A DNA stretch of 63,677 nucleotides from Microbacterium sp. (GCA_003524435.1 DQHP01000182.1:1-63677), one strand, 5' to 3'. Shown: positions 52,121-61,766, counted from the stretch's first letter. Notes: generated by a model not told the origin, from the sequence alone. Numbers and translations are program-made.

Positions 52121-52792
52121 TTAAAGCGCGTCAGGAACTGCCACGATGCGGTTCTGATATGCCCAGACGACAGCCTGCAGACGTGAGCGGACTCCGAGTT
52201 TGGGCAGCATTCTGGCGAGATGGGACTTCACCGTGGATACTTCGACGACGAGGCAAACCGCGATGTCTTCGTTGGACATCCCCTGTGCGAGAAGCAGAAG
52301 GATCTCGCGTTCGCGACTGGTCAAGATGTCATCCGCGCGCTGGGCGGTGACCGGCTGAAGCTGACGGCGCTGCACGAACTCGCGCAGGATGCGACGTGTG
52401 AGCGCCTGATCGATGGTGCCCTGCCCGGCGGCAACCTGACGGACGGCGTTCACGATGACCTCAGGCTCTGCATCTTTGAGGAGAAAACCGGATGCCCCGG
52501 CCTCAAGCGCGCTGAACACATAGTCGTCCAGATCGAAGGTGGTGAGGATGAGGACGGGGATCGGTTCCCGCACTCCTGGCGCACTGAGTTCACGCGCTAC
52601 TTCGATGCCGTCTCGCCCCGGCATGCGGATGTCGAGGCAGGCGACGTCGGGTCTGAGTTCGCGTGCGCGCTCGAGGGCTTCGATGCCGTTCTCCGCGACC
52701 GCGACCACTTCGATGTCTTCTTCTCCGCCGAGCAGAGCCGACAGCCCCGCCCGTACCAATGCCTGGTCATCTGCGATCAGCACGCGGATCAT
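52121..52792 (-). CDS. NarL/LuxR family response regulator
   Basis: This 223-residue protein has a receiver with IADDQ, phosphoacceptor Asp54 (ACLDIRMPGRDG), and a lysine in GFLLKDAEP. The helix-turn-helix at the C-terminus (about 155-215) reads LTSREREILLLLAQGMSNED, then VSTVKSHLARML. The start at ATG 52792 overlaps the kinase stop (ATGA). It likely controls the neighbouring ABC transporter genes and perhaps the CPBP protein gene. Confidence 0.93.
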   Translation of the reverse strand: MIRVLIADDQALVRAGLSALLGGEEDIEVVAVAENGIEALERARELRPDVACLDIRMPGRDGIEVARELSAPGVREPIPVLILTTFDLDDYVFSALEAGASGFLLKDAEPEVIVNAVRQVAAGQGTIDQALTRRILREFVQRRQLQPVTAQRADDILTSREREILLLLAQGMSNEDIAVCLVVEVSTVKSHLARMLPKLGVRSRLQAVVWAYQNRIVAVPDAL

Positions 52793-54033
52793 GAAGTTCC
52801 TTCCCGAGGGATTATCAGTTGCACTTCCCACCCACCCTGAGGAGTACGACCGTAACTCAGCTCTGCGCCGATCAACTCGGCACGCTCACGCATGCCCACC
52901 AGGCCGAACCCACCGTTCGACGATGCCGACGGCGTGGAGGTGGCGGGTGCGTTACGTACCAGAACGCGCACGTCTGCAACTCTGGTGTCATCGATCTCGA
53001 CGACGCAGGCGGCTCCCGGCGCGTGCATGGATGCATTGGCGAGTGCCTCTTGAATCGTGCGGTAGGCAGCGAGCTGCGCGAGTGGACCGACTCTCTCTCC
53101 GAGCGTCTGATCCTCATCCGAACGAAGAATCGACAGGCGCACCTCAGCTGTCCGGCTGCCGGCGGCCGTCTCGACGAGATCTGCGACCGAGGCGAAGTTC
53201 TCGACTGACCGCTGTCCGGCGCCGTCTTCTCGCAGCAGTCCCACAACTCGACGAAGGTTCTGCAGCACCGCGGTGCTCTCGGCTCGAATGGCGCTCGCCG
53301 CTGCGCGCGCAGCATCGGGATCTGTCGTCACCTGACGCTCTACGGCCGACGCCATCAACGCGATACCTGACATGTGATGTGCGGCGATATCGTGCAGTTC
53401 TCGTGCCATCGCGGTGCGCTCATGTGCCACCGTTGCATCCACGAGCGCGTCGCGTTCTCGTGTGAGCGCACGCAGCTCGCGGCGGTGGGCGTCGCGTGAT
53501 TCACGCCGCGCGCGCAGCACCGTCGCGAGCAGCAGGGGGAACCCGAACTGGCCGCCGATCTGCACGAACGATTCACCGACGGCCAGCAGCGGCTCGACCC
53601 CTTCAATGGTCATCGCGTTGACGAAACTTCCCACCAAGGACAACACCGCTGCAGTGGCAAACGTCCACCACAGTCCGTGTGACGGAGCGCTCAGGAAGGC
53701 GAGAAAGACCACGACCACGATTGCGAGCGCCGTCACCTCCAGCACCGCGCCGGGTATCGTCAGCGCCAGAAGAAAGGCGGCCACCGCCACAAACAGCAGA
53801 GTGGTCTTCGGTGCGTGGCGTGCCCACGCCACGCACACGCACTGCACCAGGATCGTCGCCACGACCAGCCACCACGCTGACGTTCCCGTCACAGGGACGG
53901 CAACCACAACGCCTGTCACATCCGCGTCCAGACCCTGGAGAAGCAGGAGAAGGCCGATGCCGCCCGCACCGCAGATCACGGCGATGACGAGGTCCATCGC
54001 TCGTGGTGCGCGGAGGGCGTCGGCAGCGGCCAT
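52789..54033 (-). CDS. NarL-type sensor histidine kinase
   Basis: This 414-residue protein has about six transmembrane segments in residues 10-175 with hardly any extracytoplasmic loop, as in intramembrane-sensing kinases. A short coiled segment follows (178-205) and then the HisKA_3 H-box AMARELHDIAAHHMSGI with His214. The ATPase part is short (EALANASMHAP, then GGFGLVGMRERAEL). The G1 box lacks a clear DxGxG, reading VRNAPATSTPS. The signal may be membrane stress. Confidence 0.9.
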   Translation of the reverse strand: MAAADALRAPRAMDLVIAVICGAGGIGLLLLLQGLDADVTGVVVAVPVTGTSAWWLVVATILVQCVCVAWARHAPKTTLLFVAVAAFLLALTIPGAVLEVTALAIVVVVFLAFLSAPSHGLWWTFATAAVLSLVGSFVNAMTIEGVEPLLAVGESFVQIGGQFGFPLLLATVLRARRESRDAHRRELRALTRERDALVDATVAHERTAMARELHDIAAHHMSGIALMASAVERQVTTDPDAARAAASAIRAESTAVLQNLRRVVGLLREDGAGQRSVENFASVADLVETAAGSRTAEVRLSILRSDEDQTLGERVGPLAQLAAYRTIQEALANASMHAPGAACVVEIDDTRVADVRVLVRNAPATSTPSASSNGGFGLVGMRERAELIGAELSYGRTPQGGWEVQLIIPREGTS

Positions 54034-54042
54034 CTCCGGAGT

Positions 54043-54954
54043 CTATTGCCTGATCGCGGTGACGTCCGCGACGACAGGAGAGGCAAGAGGAACCGTCACG
54101 GGAAGTGGAACGCCGAGGCGTCCGCGCGTCGCGACCACGACCGCGGCAGCAGCGATAGCCGAAACTATCAGCATCATCTGGCTGTTGGTCTCGAGCGTCA
54201 TGGTCGGGAACATGTCCGGCAGCAGGATCGAAGCGGTGTTGTTGAGGCCGACGTGCAGCAGCATGGAGATCGGCAGGCTCTGGTTCGTGCGATTGAACAC
54301 CCACGACATCACGATGTTGATGGCGATGCAGAATCCGACGAAGTACGCCACGTTCAACAGGTTCGAATTCGGGAATCCGCCCCACTCCGTGAGGAAAAGC
54401 GGCATGTGCCAGAGCGCCCACAGCGGCCCGAGCACGAAGCTGGCTGCCAAGGGTGTGAAACGACCCTGCAGTCGCGGCAATGCGAAGTCGCGCCACCCCG
54501 GCTCTTCCGCAAGACCTGTCGTGATCATCTGCAGCATCAGCCCCGGAAGCACGAACGCAAGCGCCGCAAGGGATGGTGCCTGCATTGCGCCACCGCTGAA
54601 CACATAGCTTCCTGCGATCAGCGCGACCGGTCCGCCGACAAGTGCCAGTGCATACCATCGCCAGTTGACGCGCCAACGCCACAGGCGTCCTACCCAGCGG
54701 CGCAGTCCGGAACGTCCGTCAACGAGCGCAGTTATCAAAAGAGCGGATGTGATCGGCCCGAGGTAGGCGCCAGGGAGCACTCCCAAAAGCTGAGAGGTGC
54801 CCAGCAGTGCGGGAAAGTCATAGTTCCAGATGCCCAGACCGTTGTTAGAGAGAATGTACGGCATCCACGCCAGCCAACTCAGTCCGTTGGCGAGGATGAA
54901 GAACGCGATCAGCGGATGTCGCGCTATCGCCCCGCGGAGGTTGTTGGTTGTCAT
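54043..54954 (-). CDS. CPBP family intramembrane glutamic endopeptidase
   Basis: This 303-residue membrane protein of the CAAX-protease/bacteriocin-processing (Abi) family has about eight helices. Motif 1 is EEPGWR (Glu150, Glu151, Arg155), motif 2 is LWALWH (His183) and motif 3 is HVGLNN (His234, Asn238), so the active site is complete. Such proteins often provide self-immunity to bacteriocins. It is nine bases from the kinase gene and directed into it, so one operon with the NarL-type pair and the ABC genes is likely. The start has AAAGGAC nine bases before it. Confidence 0.88.
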   Translation of the reverse strand: MTTNNLRGAIARHPLIAFFILANGLSWLAWMPYILSNNGLGIWNYDFPALLGTSQLLGVLPGAYLGPITSALLITALVDGRSGLRRWVGRLWRWRVNWRWYALALVGGPVALIAGSYVFSGGAMQAPSLAALAFVLPGLMLQMITTGLAEEPGWRDFALPRLQGRFTPLAASFVLGPLWALWHMPLFLTEWGGFPNSNLLNVAYFVGFCIAINIVMSWVFNRTNQSLPISMLLHVGLNNTASILLPDMFPTMTLETNSQMMLIVSAIAAAAVVVATRGRLGVPLPVTVPLASPVVADVTAIRQ

Positions 54955-55127
54955 TGAAAAGTCCTTTCACTGCCGAGAGTCACGGTTAGGGGGCGCGGGA
55001 AATGCCCGCTCTTCGACGTTAGAAAGGGCGCGGCCTGCAAACGAGATGCGTGGGGATGAAGCAGGAATACTCCATCGAAAGGTGCAAGTGACGCCGCTCG
55101 TCGCCTCGTTTGTTCTGATGAACTAAC

Positions 55128-55155
55128 TTGTGTGGGGTTTACCGTCCGTTACAAC
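55128..55155 (+). promoter_or_regulatory. Candidate promoter of the peptide-utilisation operon
   Basis: TTGTGT (55128-55133), 16 bases, TACAAC (55150-55155) lie 38 bases before the ATG at 55193. The match to TTGACA/TATAAT is moderate. The rest of the 238-base gap (54955-55192) holds only a small GCGGG/CCCGC hairpin near 54998. Confidence 0.35.
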
Positions 55156-55192
55156 GAAGGATCACAGGGGGGATCCGGCTTAGGGTGAGGCC

Positions 55193-56578
55193 ATGGAGAG
55201 CCACAAAGAAGTTGCTGAATTCCTGCAGACCGAACTCGCACGACGGGCGACCGCGCGCGGGGTTCCCGGCGCCGCGGTCGCGGTTGTCATCGACGGTGAG
55301 ATCATCGATCACGCCGTCGGGGTGTTCAGCACCGCGACCGCGGTAGAAGCAACGCCCGAGTCCGTGTTCCAGATCGGGTCGATCACCAAAGTCTGGACGG
55401 CGACGCTGGTCATGCAGCTCGTCGATGAAGGCCTGGTCGACCTGGATGAGCCGATCCGCACGTACCTGCCTGATTTCCATCTCGGAGATGACGCGGTTGC
55501 GGCATCGATCACTGTGCGCCAGCTGCTCACCCACCAGGGCGGGTTCGAGGGTGACATATTCACGGACACCGGGCGCGGCGATGATGCGATCGAGAAGTTC
55601 GTCAATCTTCTCGCTGATATGCCCCAGACCTTCTCGCCCGGGCAGATGTTCTCCTACAACAACGCCGGGTATATCGTGCTCGGATTTCTCATTGAACGCC
55701 TGCGTGAGAAGACATGGGAGCAGGCGCTCATGGAGCACATCGCTGCACCGCTCGGGTTGAAGCACATCTCGCCGAGCCCATATGAGGCAATCCTGCACCG
55801 CGTTGCGGTAGGGCACGTGGGGCCGGGGGAAGACGGTGTCGAAACGGCCGCACCGCTATGGGCGATGGCTCGTTCTAACGAGCCCGCAGGCTCGATGCTG
55901 GCGATGACAGCGCGTGACCTCGCCGGGTTCGCACGGATGCACCTCACCGGTGGAACGGCCCCCGACGGCACCGCGGTTCTTTCCCCCTCTGCCGTAGAGG
56001 CGATGCGGGCGGCCAACGTCCATCTGCCGGTCATCACCGGCCTCGGCACCGCGTGGGGCTTGGGCTGGGAGATCGCTCGCGACGACGGCGTGCGACTCTA
56101 CGGCCATGACGGCAACACGATCGGACAGGCCTCCTTCCTCCGCATCACGCAGGACGCACAGCTCGCGGTCGTCCTGCTCACCAATGGCGGCGACGGCATA
56201 GGGCTTTTTCACGACATCGTGGATCCGCTGCTGCGTGAAATCACCGGGGAGGGGATGCCGGCAGCGCCCGTTCCTGCGACGGAACCGCGTCTCGTGGATG
56301 CCACACCGTATGTGGGCACCTATTCCAACTCGATCTTCGATATGGAGGTGTCTCAGGACGACGCCGGCCGGGTCTGGCTCGATCAGCGACCGAAGGGTCT
56401 CCTGGTTGAGATGGGCGAACAGCCATCCCGAGACGAACTGCTCTCCTTCGGCGAGGACTCGCTCATCATGCGGGAGGAGAAGAACGGGATGCACATCGTG
56501 TACACGTTCCTCGCCCCGGATGCAGATGGTCGACACTCCTTCGTTCAGTTCGGCCGCGCGCTCGCACGCACGGCGTAG
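55193..56578 (+). CDS. Serine hydrolase of the beta-lactamase (class C/AmpC-like) family
   Basis: This 461-residue protein has the catalytic SITK (Ser63 to Lys66), the YxN motif as YNN (155-157) and a third-box equivalent GHDGNTIG. A C-terminal lipocalin-like extension (about 365-460) is present. There is no signal peptide, so it is probably cytosolic. Known relatives include esterases and D-amino-acid peptidases. As first gene of an operon with a peptide importer and an S9 peptidase, it may hydrolyse imported peptides. That role is inferred. Confidence 0.85.
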   Translation: MESHKEVAEFLQTELARRATARGVPGAAVAVVIDGEIIDHAVGVFSTATAVEATPESVFQIGSITKVWTATLVMQLVDEGLVDLDEPIRTYLPDFHLGDDAVAASITVRQLLTHQGGFEGDIFTDTGRGDDAIEKFVNLLADMPQTFSPGQMFSYNNAGYIVLGFLIERLREKTWEQALMEHIAAPLGLKHISPSPYEAILHRVAVGHVGPGEDGVETAAPLWAMARSNEPAGSMLAMTARDLAGFARMHLTGGTAPDGTAVLSPSAVEAMRAANVHLPVITGLGTAWGLGWEIARDDGVRLYGHDGNTIGQASFLRITQDAQLAVVLLTNGGDGIGLFHDIVDPLLREITGEGMPAAPVPATEPRLVDATPYVGTYSNSIFDMEVSQDDAGRVWLDQRPKGLLVEMGEQPSRDELLSFGEDSLIMREEKNGMHIVYTFLAPDADGRHSFVQFGRALARTA

Positions 56579-56644
56579 TCAGGAAACTCGCACAACGCAC
56601 GATGCAGGCATATCCCGAACAGCCATCGCCCAGGAGGAAATGAA

Positions 56645-58234
56645 ATGACACCGAAACGCGCTGTCGCCGCGGCCGTGACCACCGCGACCGCCCTTGCGCT
56701 CGTTCTCGTCGGATGCTCGTCCGACGAGGGCGACGGATCGCCTGCGGGTGACCCGATCGAAGGCGGCACGTTTACCCAGATCTTGAATGCGGACCCTGGC
56801 AATCTCGACCCGCAGATGTCTGCGGGCAGCGCGCTCTTCGACGTGAGCGTCTTCGCGTACGACACGCTCGTCGGCGTCGACGAAGACGGACAGCCGCTGA
56901 GTCAGCTGGCCTCGGAGTGGACGCAGGAGCCGATGAGTGCGACGCTGACGCTGAACGACGGGATCCTGTGCAGCGACGGCACTGAATTCACCGCGCAGAC
57001 CGCGGCGGACAACCTCAATTGGATCTCGGATCCCGCGAATCAGAGCGCGTTTCTCGGAGCGTTCTTCCCTGCTGGTGTGACCACGGTCGCCGAGGGGAAC
57101 ACCATCACGCTGACGCTCAGCACGCCAGCGCCCTTCCTGTTGCTGGGACTCGCCAATCTTCCGATGGTGTGCGAGGCGGGTATGGCCGATCGCTCAACGC
57201 TCGCGGCAGCATCCAACGGCACAGGGCCCTACGTGCTTGCCGAAGCGGTTCCGAACGATCACTACACCTTTGAGCTCCGCGACGAGTATGCGTGGGGACC
57301 AGACAGTGCAACCGTCGATGAACCAGGCATTCCCGCCGTGGTCAACATCCGCATCGTCGCCGATGGAACAACGGCGACGAACCTCATGCTCTCCGGTGAG
57401 GCGAACGCTGCACAGCTGCTCGGTCCGGATGCCGAACGCGCACTCGGCGCCGACCTCTTCTCGCTGGAGAGCAGCGCTGTCGTCGGTGAACAGTGGTACA
57501 ACCATGCAGAAGGACACCCGACCAGCGACCCCGCTGTTCGCATGGCGTTGACGCAGGCCCTCGATCTCGACGAGCTGGCGAAGGTCATCACCACAGGCAA
57601 GGGCGGTCCCGCGTCTGCCCTGGCCACCGTGGCCCCCAGGGGATGCACGTTCGATTCCATCTCCAGCGTCCTGCCGTCCTTCGACGTCGATGCGGCAAAC
57701 GCCGCCCTCGATGCCGCCGGCTGGGAGCTCGGCGCCGACGGCGTGCGCGTCAAAGACGGCACCCCGTTGAGCATCGTCTTCCTCTATCAGAACGGTCTCG
57801 GCGCAGCCGGAACTGCCGCTGCGGAACTCGCAATCGAAGCGTGGGAGCAGATCGGCGTCCAGGTCGACGGCAGGGAGCAGGACGAGCCGTCGATCCTCGA
57901 TGCTATCTTCAGCACCGGAGCGTGGGACATCAGCTGGGTTCCGGTCAGCGTGAACAGCCCCGACCAGTTGATCGGCTTCCTTAGCGGCATCACTCCACCT
58001 GAGGGCGTCAACTTCTCCGGCATCCAGAACGACGACTACGAAGCGGGCGTCGCTGAAGCGATGCAGCTGCCAGGCGCTGAAGGCTGCCCGGTGTGGCAAG
58101 AGGCCGAATCTGCGCTCATTGAGGCCGCAGACCTGGTGCCGTTCGCCGAGGGTACGGTCTACATGTTCGGCAGCGGCGCGGAGTTCGACTGGACCGGCCA
58201 GATCGCGCCGACCAGCATCCGCATGCTGGGTTGA
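56645..58234 (+). CDS. Peptide ABC transporter substrate-binding lipoprotein
   Basis: This 529-residue family 5 binding protein has the signal TPKRAVAAAV and the lipobox LVGC (Cys24). The mature part has GGTFTQILNADPGNLDPQ, QPLSQLASEW, and LRMALTQALD-like text as VRMALTQALDLDELAK. It captures peptides outside the cell for the DppBCDF-type transporter that follows. AGGAGG stands before the ATG. One base separates its stop from the permease gene, with no hairpin between, unlike the two other binding-protein genes in this window. Confidence 0.92.
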   Translation: MTPKRAVAAAVTTATALALVLVGCSSDEGDGSPAGDPIEGGTFTQILNADPGNLDPQMSAGSALFDVSVFAYDTLVGVDEDGQPLSQLASEWTQEPMSATLTLNDGILCSDGTEFTAQTAADNLNWISDPANQSAFLGAFFPAGVTTVAEGNTITLTLSTPAPFLLLGLANLPMVCEAGMADRSTLAAASNGTGPYVLAEAVPNDHYTFELRDEYAWGPDSATVDEPGIPAVVNIRIVADGTTATNLMLSGEANAAQLLGPDAERALGADLFSLESSAVVGEQWYNHAEGHPTSDPAVRMALTQALDLDELAKVITTGKGGPASALATVAPRGCTFDSISSVLPSFDVDAANAALDAAGWELGADGVRVKDGTPLSIVFLYQNGLGAAGTAAAELAIEAWEQIGVQVDGREQDEPSILDAIFSTGAWDISWVPVSVNSPDQLIGFLSGITPPEGVNFSGIQNDDYEAGVAEAMQLPGAEGCPVWQEAESALIEAADLVPFAEGTVYMFGSGAEFDWTGQIAPTSIRMLG

Positions 58235-58235
58235 T

Positions 58236-59231
58236 ATGACCACGGTGACGACCAGACTGGCAGAGGATGCGACGCGCATCAGCGATCATCGCTGGACGCG
58301 TTTCATCCTCCGCCGGAGCGGTCGACTGCTCGTTTCCCTGTGGGTGCTGGTCACGGCATCCTTCCTGATGATTCACCTCGTGCCCGGAGACCCGGTGCGA
58401 TCAGCTCTCGGCCCGACGGCATCGGTGGAGATCGTCGAAGCGCGCCGGGCCGCACTCGGGCTGGGCGATCCGATCTGGGAGCAATACCTGCGATTTCTGC
58501 ACGGCGTGCTGACCGGAGATCTCGGAGTGTCGATCGGCTCGCAGCTGCCGGTCGCTGACACGATCGCCCAGCGACTCCCGGCAACGGCCGCCCTCGCGGG
58601 CCTCGCGTTCCTGGTGGCCATCGTGATCGCGATCCCGCTCGGTGTCGGCGTGGCGATCGCGACCCAGCGCGGACGTGCACGGGGCCTCGAACTGGGCTTC
58701 AGCTCATCGAGTGTTCTGCTGGGATCGATTCCAGACTTTCTGCTCGGCGTCGCCCTCGTCGCGCTGTTCGGCGTGCAGCTGGGATGGCTGCCCGTTGCCG
58801 GGCAGAGCGGAGCAGACTCGTACATCCTTCCCGTGCTGGCGCTGGCCATCGGTCCCGCTGCCGTGCTGTCGCGCATTCTGCGCCTCGAGGTTCTCGCCGT
58901 CATCGAAACCGACTTCGTCCGCACCGCGCAGTCAAAGCGACTGCGCGCGTGGAAGATCAATCTCCGCCACGTGCTGCCCAATGCCGTCACTGCGACACTC
59001 ACGCTCGGCGGGCTGATCCTGAGCAGTCTCGTCGCCGGAACCGTGCTCGTGGAAACGGTCTTCGCCTGGCCCGGCCTCGGCAGCACGATCGTCAGTTCCA
59101 TCCAGACGAAGGATTACCCGCTCGTCCAGGGCACCGTGCTCGTGTACGGCGTAGGTGTGCTCCTGGTGAACACCGTGGTGGATGCCGCGCTGGCCATACT
59201 CAACCCGCAATCGACTGTGGCGGAGGGATGA
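58236..59231 (+). CDS. Peptide ABC transporter permease (DppB type)
   Basis: This 331-residue inner-membrane protein has six helices. FILRRSGRLLVSLWVLVTAS and HLVPGDPV begin it as usual for DppB, and FVRTAQSKRLRAWKINLRHV is the EAA loop. ATG 58236 is one base after the upstream stop; a longer open frame inside the upstream gene is not used. The stop overlaps the next start (ATGA). Confidence 0.92.
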   Translation: MTTVTTRLAEDATRISDHRWTRFILRRSGRLLVSLWVLVTASFLMIHLVPGDPVRSALGPTASVEIVEARRAALGLGDPIWEQYLRFLHGVLTGDLGVSIGSQLPVADTIAQRLPATAALAGLAFLVAIVIAIPLGVGVAIATQRGRARGLELGFSSSSVLLGSIPDFLLGVALVALFGVQLGWLPVAGQSGADSYILPVLALAIGPAAVLSRILRLEVLAVIETDFVRTAQSKRLRAWKINLRHVLPNAVTATLTLGGLILSSLVAGTVLVETVFAWPGLGSTIVSSIQTKDYPLVQGTVLVYGVGVLLVNTVVDAALAILNPQSTVAEG

Positions 59232-60988
59232 TGCGCGCTATTCGACGTATGCTCCGCAGCCCACTGGGGGCCACCGCCCTCGCGCTGCTGACTCTCGTGC
59301 TGCTCACCGCGATCTTCGCTCCACTGATCTGGGGCGAGCAGGCGGACGTTCGCGACACGAGCAATCTGCTCGCCGGCCCGTCCGCCGAGCATTTGATCGG
59401 AACGGACAACCTCGGCCGTGACCTGCTGCTGCGTACGCTCGTGGCGACGCAGCTGTCGATCGTGCTCGCTCTCTGCGCCATCTGCGTCTCCGTGGGAATC
59501 GGACTCTTCCTCGGTGCCGCCCCGTTCCTGCTCGGGAACGTGCTGGGCCGGCCACTGATCTGGTTCACTGGCATCGCCGTCGCCTTTCCCGGATTGCTGC
59601 TCGCGCTCTTCTTCGCCGCGATCTTCGGCAGCAGCGCCACCTCCGCGGTGTTCGCCATCGGTCTGGCAGGGGCTCCGTCTTTTGCGCGGTTGTGCCAGAA
59701 CCTCATCGGCGGCATCGAAGCCCGCGACTTCATCGCCGCTGCACGTGTCGGCGGTGTCGGCAGGTTCCGCGTGCTCTTCCGCCATGTATTTCCCAACATC
59801 GGCGAGCCGCTCATCGTCAATGCGACAATCGGCGCCGGAGGGGCCCTGCTCGCGTTCGCCGGGTTGTCGTTCCTGGGAATCGGCGTCCAGCCGCCGGAGT
59901 ATGACTGGGGACGCCTTCTGATGGACGGCGTTCGCGGAATTTACGTCAATCCCCTCGCCGCGCTCGCCCCCGGTGCCGCGGTCGTTATCGCCGGACTCGC
60001 CTTCAACCTCGTCGGAGAATCCGCCGCGCGCACGCTCGGCATCTCAGATGAAGCGATCCTCGACTCTGTGAGGCGTCGCGTGCGGCGCAGGACTCGCCCT
60101 ACCCCGAATCCTATTGCGGCTGTCGAACGGTTGAAGTCCGATGGGCCGGTGCTTGAGGTGGAGGGCCTTAGAGTCACGTTCCCCACCGCTGGCGAACCTG
60201 TGCAGGCCGTGCGAGGCGTGTCATTCTCTGTTCGCGAAGGCGAGATCGTCGGCATCGTCGGTGCTTCCGGGTCTGGCAAGTCGATGACCGCACTCGCGGT
60301 CGCACAACTCGTCGCTGAGCCTGCGTACGTAGAGGCAACCACGCTTCGCTTCCTCGGAACAGAACTCCGCACCGCGAACAAGGGGCGGCTTCGCCGCCTG
60401 CTGGGCACATCGCTCGCGATGGTCTTCCAGGACCCGATGTCTTCTTTCAACCCCACGATGAGGATGGGCGATCAGCTCGCCGAAGTCGCCACAGAGCACG
60501 CTGGCCGCAGCAGAAGCGAAGCGCGTCGCCGTGCCATCGACCGCCTCGCGGCCGTGCGGATCACACAGCCCGCGCGTCGCGTGCGCCAGTATCCGTACGA
60601 ATTCTCGGGCGGCATGCGCCAGCGCGCAATGATCGGAATGGGATTGATGGTCACGCCTCGGCTGATCATCGCCGATGAACCCACCACTGCCCTCGATGTC
60701 ACCGTCCAGAGTCAGGTCCTCGCACTGCTTCGTGCAATTCGCGACGAAAACGGAGCATCCATTCTCTTCATCAGCCATGACATTTCCGTCGTCGCCGAGC
60801 TCTGCGACAGGGTGTTGGTGATGAACGCCGGTGAGATCGTGGAAGAGCTGCGTGCGACGGAGTTGTCGTCTGCGACGCATCCATACACACGTGCCCTACT
60901 GGCCGCTGTGCCGCACATGGGCACCGATCTGACGCGTCCACTCGCGACGCTCAGCGAAGCAGGCGACGCGAAGGTGGGGGAACAGTGA
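59228..60988 (+). CDS. Peptide ABC transporter permease-ATPase fusion (DppC-DppD type)
   Basis: This 586-residue protein joins two parts that are usually separate. Residues 1-280 are the DppC-type permease (GTDNLGRDLLLRTL, then FIAAARVGGVGRFRVLFRHV as EAA loop). A basic linker (about 280-302, RRRVRRRTRP) follows, then a DppD-type ATPase from about 305. It has GASGSGKS (about 343-350), FQDPMSSFNPTMRMGDQL, SGGMRQRAMIGMGL and ADEPTTALD, ending with THPYTRALLAAVP. The frame is continuous with no stop. Two ATGs in a row (59228, 59231) can start it. Confidence 0.9.
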   Translation: MMRAIRRMLRSPLGATALALLTLVLLTAIFAPLIWGEQADVRDTSNLLAGPSAEHLIGTDNLGRDLLLRTLVATQLSIVLALCAICVSVGIGLFLGAAPFLLGNVLGRPLIWFTGIAVAFPGLLLALFFAAIFGSSATSAVFAIGLAGAPSFARLCQNLIGGIEARDFIAAARVGGVGRFRVLFRHVFPNIGEPLIVNATIGAGGALLAFAGLSFLGIGVQPPEYDWGRLLMDGVRGIYVNPLAALAPGAAVVIAGLAFNLVGESAARTLGISDEAILDSVRRRVRRRTRPTPNPIAAVERLKSDGPVLEVEGLRVTFPTAGEPVQAVRGVSFSVREGEIVGIVGASGSGKSMTALAVAQLVAEPAYVEATTLRFLGTELRTANKGRLRRLLGTSLAMVFQDPMSSFNPTMRMGDQLAEVATEHAGRSRSEARRRAIDRLAAVRITQPARRVRQYPYEFSGGMRQRAMIGMGLMVTPRLIIADEPTTALDVTVQSQVLALLRAIRDENGASILFISHDISVVAELCDRVLVMNAGEIVEELRATELSSATHPYTRALLAAVPHMGTDLTRPLATLSEAGDAKVGEQ

Positions 60989-61734
60989 GCGAGCTACGAT
61001 TCGAAAACGTGACCGTCCGCTACGGGGCAGGCCGCGCGGCGATGACCGCGGTGGAGGATGCATCCCTCATCGTTCCCGACGGCGAAGTCGTCGGCGTTGT
61101 CGGCGAATCCGGATCAGGAAAGTCCACACTTGCACGCGCCGCGGTCGGTCTGGTGCCGTTGCATTCCGGGCGCATCCTCATCGACGGCGAGCCCGTTCCT
61201 CGCCGCGGCCCACGGCTGCTGCAGATGGTGTTCCAGGATCCGTACTCCTCGCTCGATCCGCGGATGAGCATCGGTGCGAGTATCGCCGAAGTGATGCCAT
61301 CCGGGATGACGCGGCGAGCGCGATCGGCTGAGGCCGCACGTCTGCTGGAGCTGGTACATCTGGATCCCGACACGGCCGGCGCGTACCCTGGACGATTCTC
61401 AGGAGGGCAGCGACAGCGCGTGGCCATTGCTCGCGCATTGGCCGGAAAGCCACGGGTGCTCATTGCCGATGAGATCACCTCGGCACTGGATGTGCTGATT
61501 CAGGGCACGATCCTCAATCTCATCCGCGAGTTGCAGGCTGAGCTCGGCCTGTCACTGCTGTTCATCTCGCACAATCTCGCTGTTGTGCGCTACGTCTCCT
61601 CCCGTGTCGCCGTCATGCACGACGGGCGCATCGTCGAGGAGGGCACAACGGCAGATGTGCTCGGCGACCCGCAGGATCCCTACACTCGCGAGCTTCTGTC
61701 CGCGATCCCGCATCCCATCCAATTCACCCCGTAA
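60985..61734 (+). CDS. Peptide ABC transporter ATP-binding protein (DppF type)
   Basis: This 249-residue second ATPase of the importer has GESGSGKSTLARAAVGLVPL, FQDPYSSLDPRMSIG, SGGQRQRVAIARAL and ADEITSALDVLIQ (Walker B with Ile for Pro). It starts with GTG, overlapping the previous stop. It is shorter than many DppF proteins, lacking most of the C-terminal extension. The stop codon lies inside the first copy of an 18-bp tandem duplication (61722-61757). Confidence 0.92.
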   Translation: MSELRFENVTVRYGAGRAAMTAVEDASLIVPDGEVVGVVGESGSGKSTLARAAVGLVPLHSGRILIDGEPVPRRGPRLLQMVFQDPYSSLDPRMSIGASIAEVMPSGMTRRARSAEAARLLELVHLDPDTAGAYPGRFSGGQRQRVAIARALAGKPRVLIADEITSALDVLIQGTILNLIRELQAELGLSLLFISHNLAVVRYVSSRVAVMHDGRIVEEGTTADVLGDPQDPYTRELLSAIPHPIQFTP

Positions 61735-61757
61735 TGAAGATTCACCCCGTTATGAAG
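61722..61757 (+). repeat. 18-bp tandem duplication spanning the dppF-type stop codon
   Basis: ATTCACCCCGTAATGAAG (61722-61739) is followed at once by ATTCACCCCGTTATGAAG (61740-61757), with one difference. The first unit holds the TAA of the ATPase gene; the second holds ATG 61752 and the start of the AAGGAG site of the next gene. Confidence 0.85.
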
Positions 61758-61766
61758 GAGTACAGC

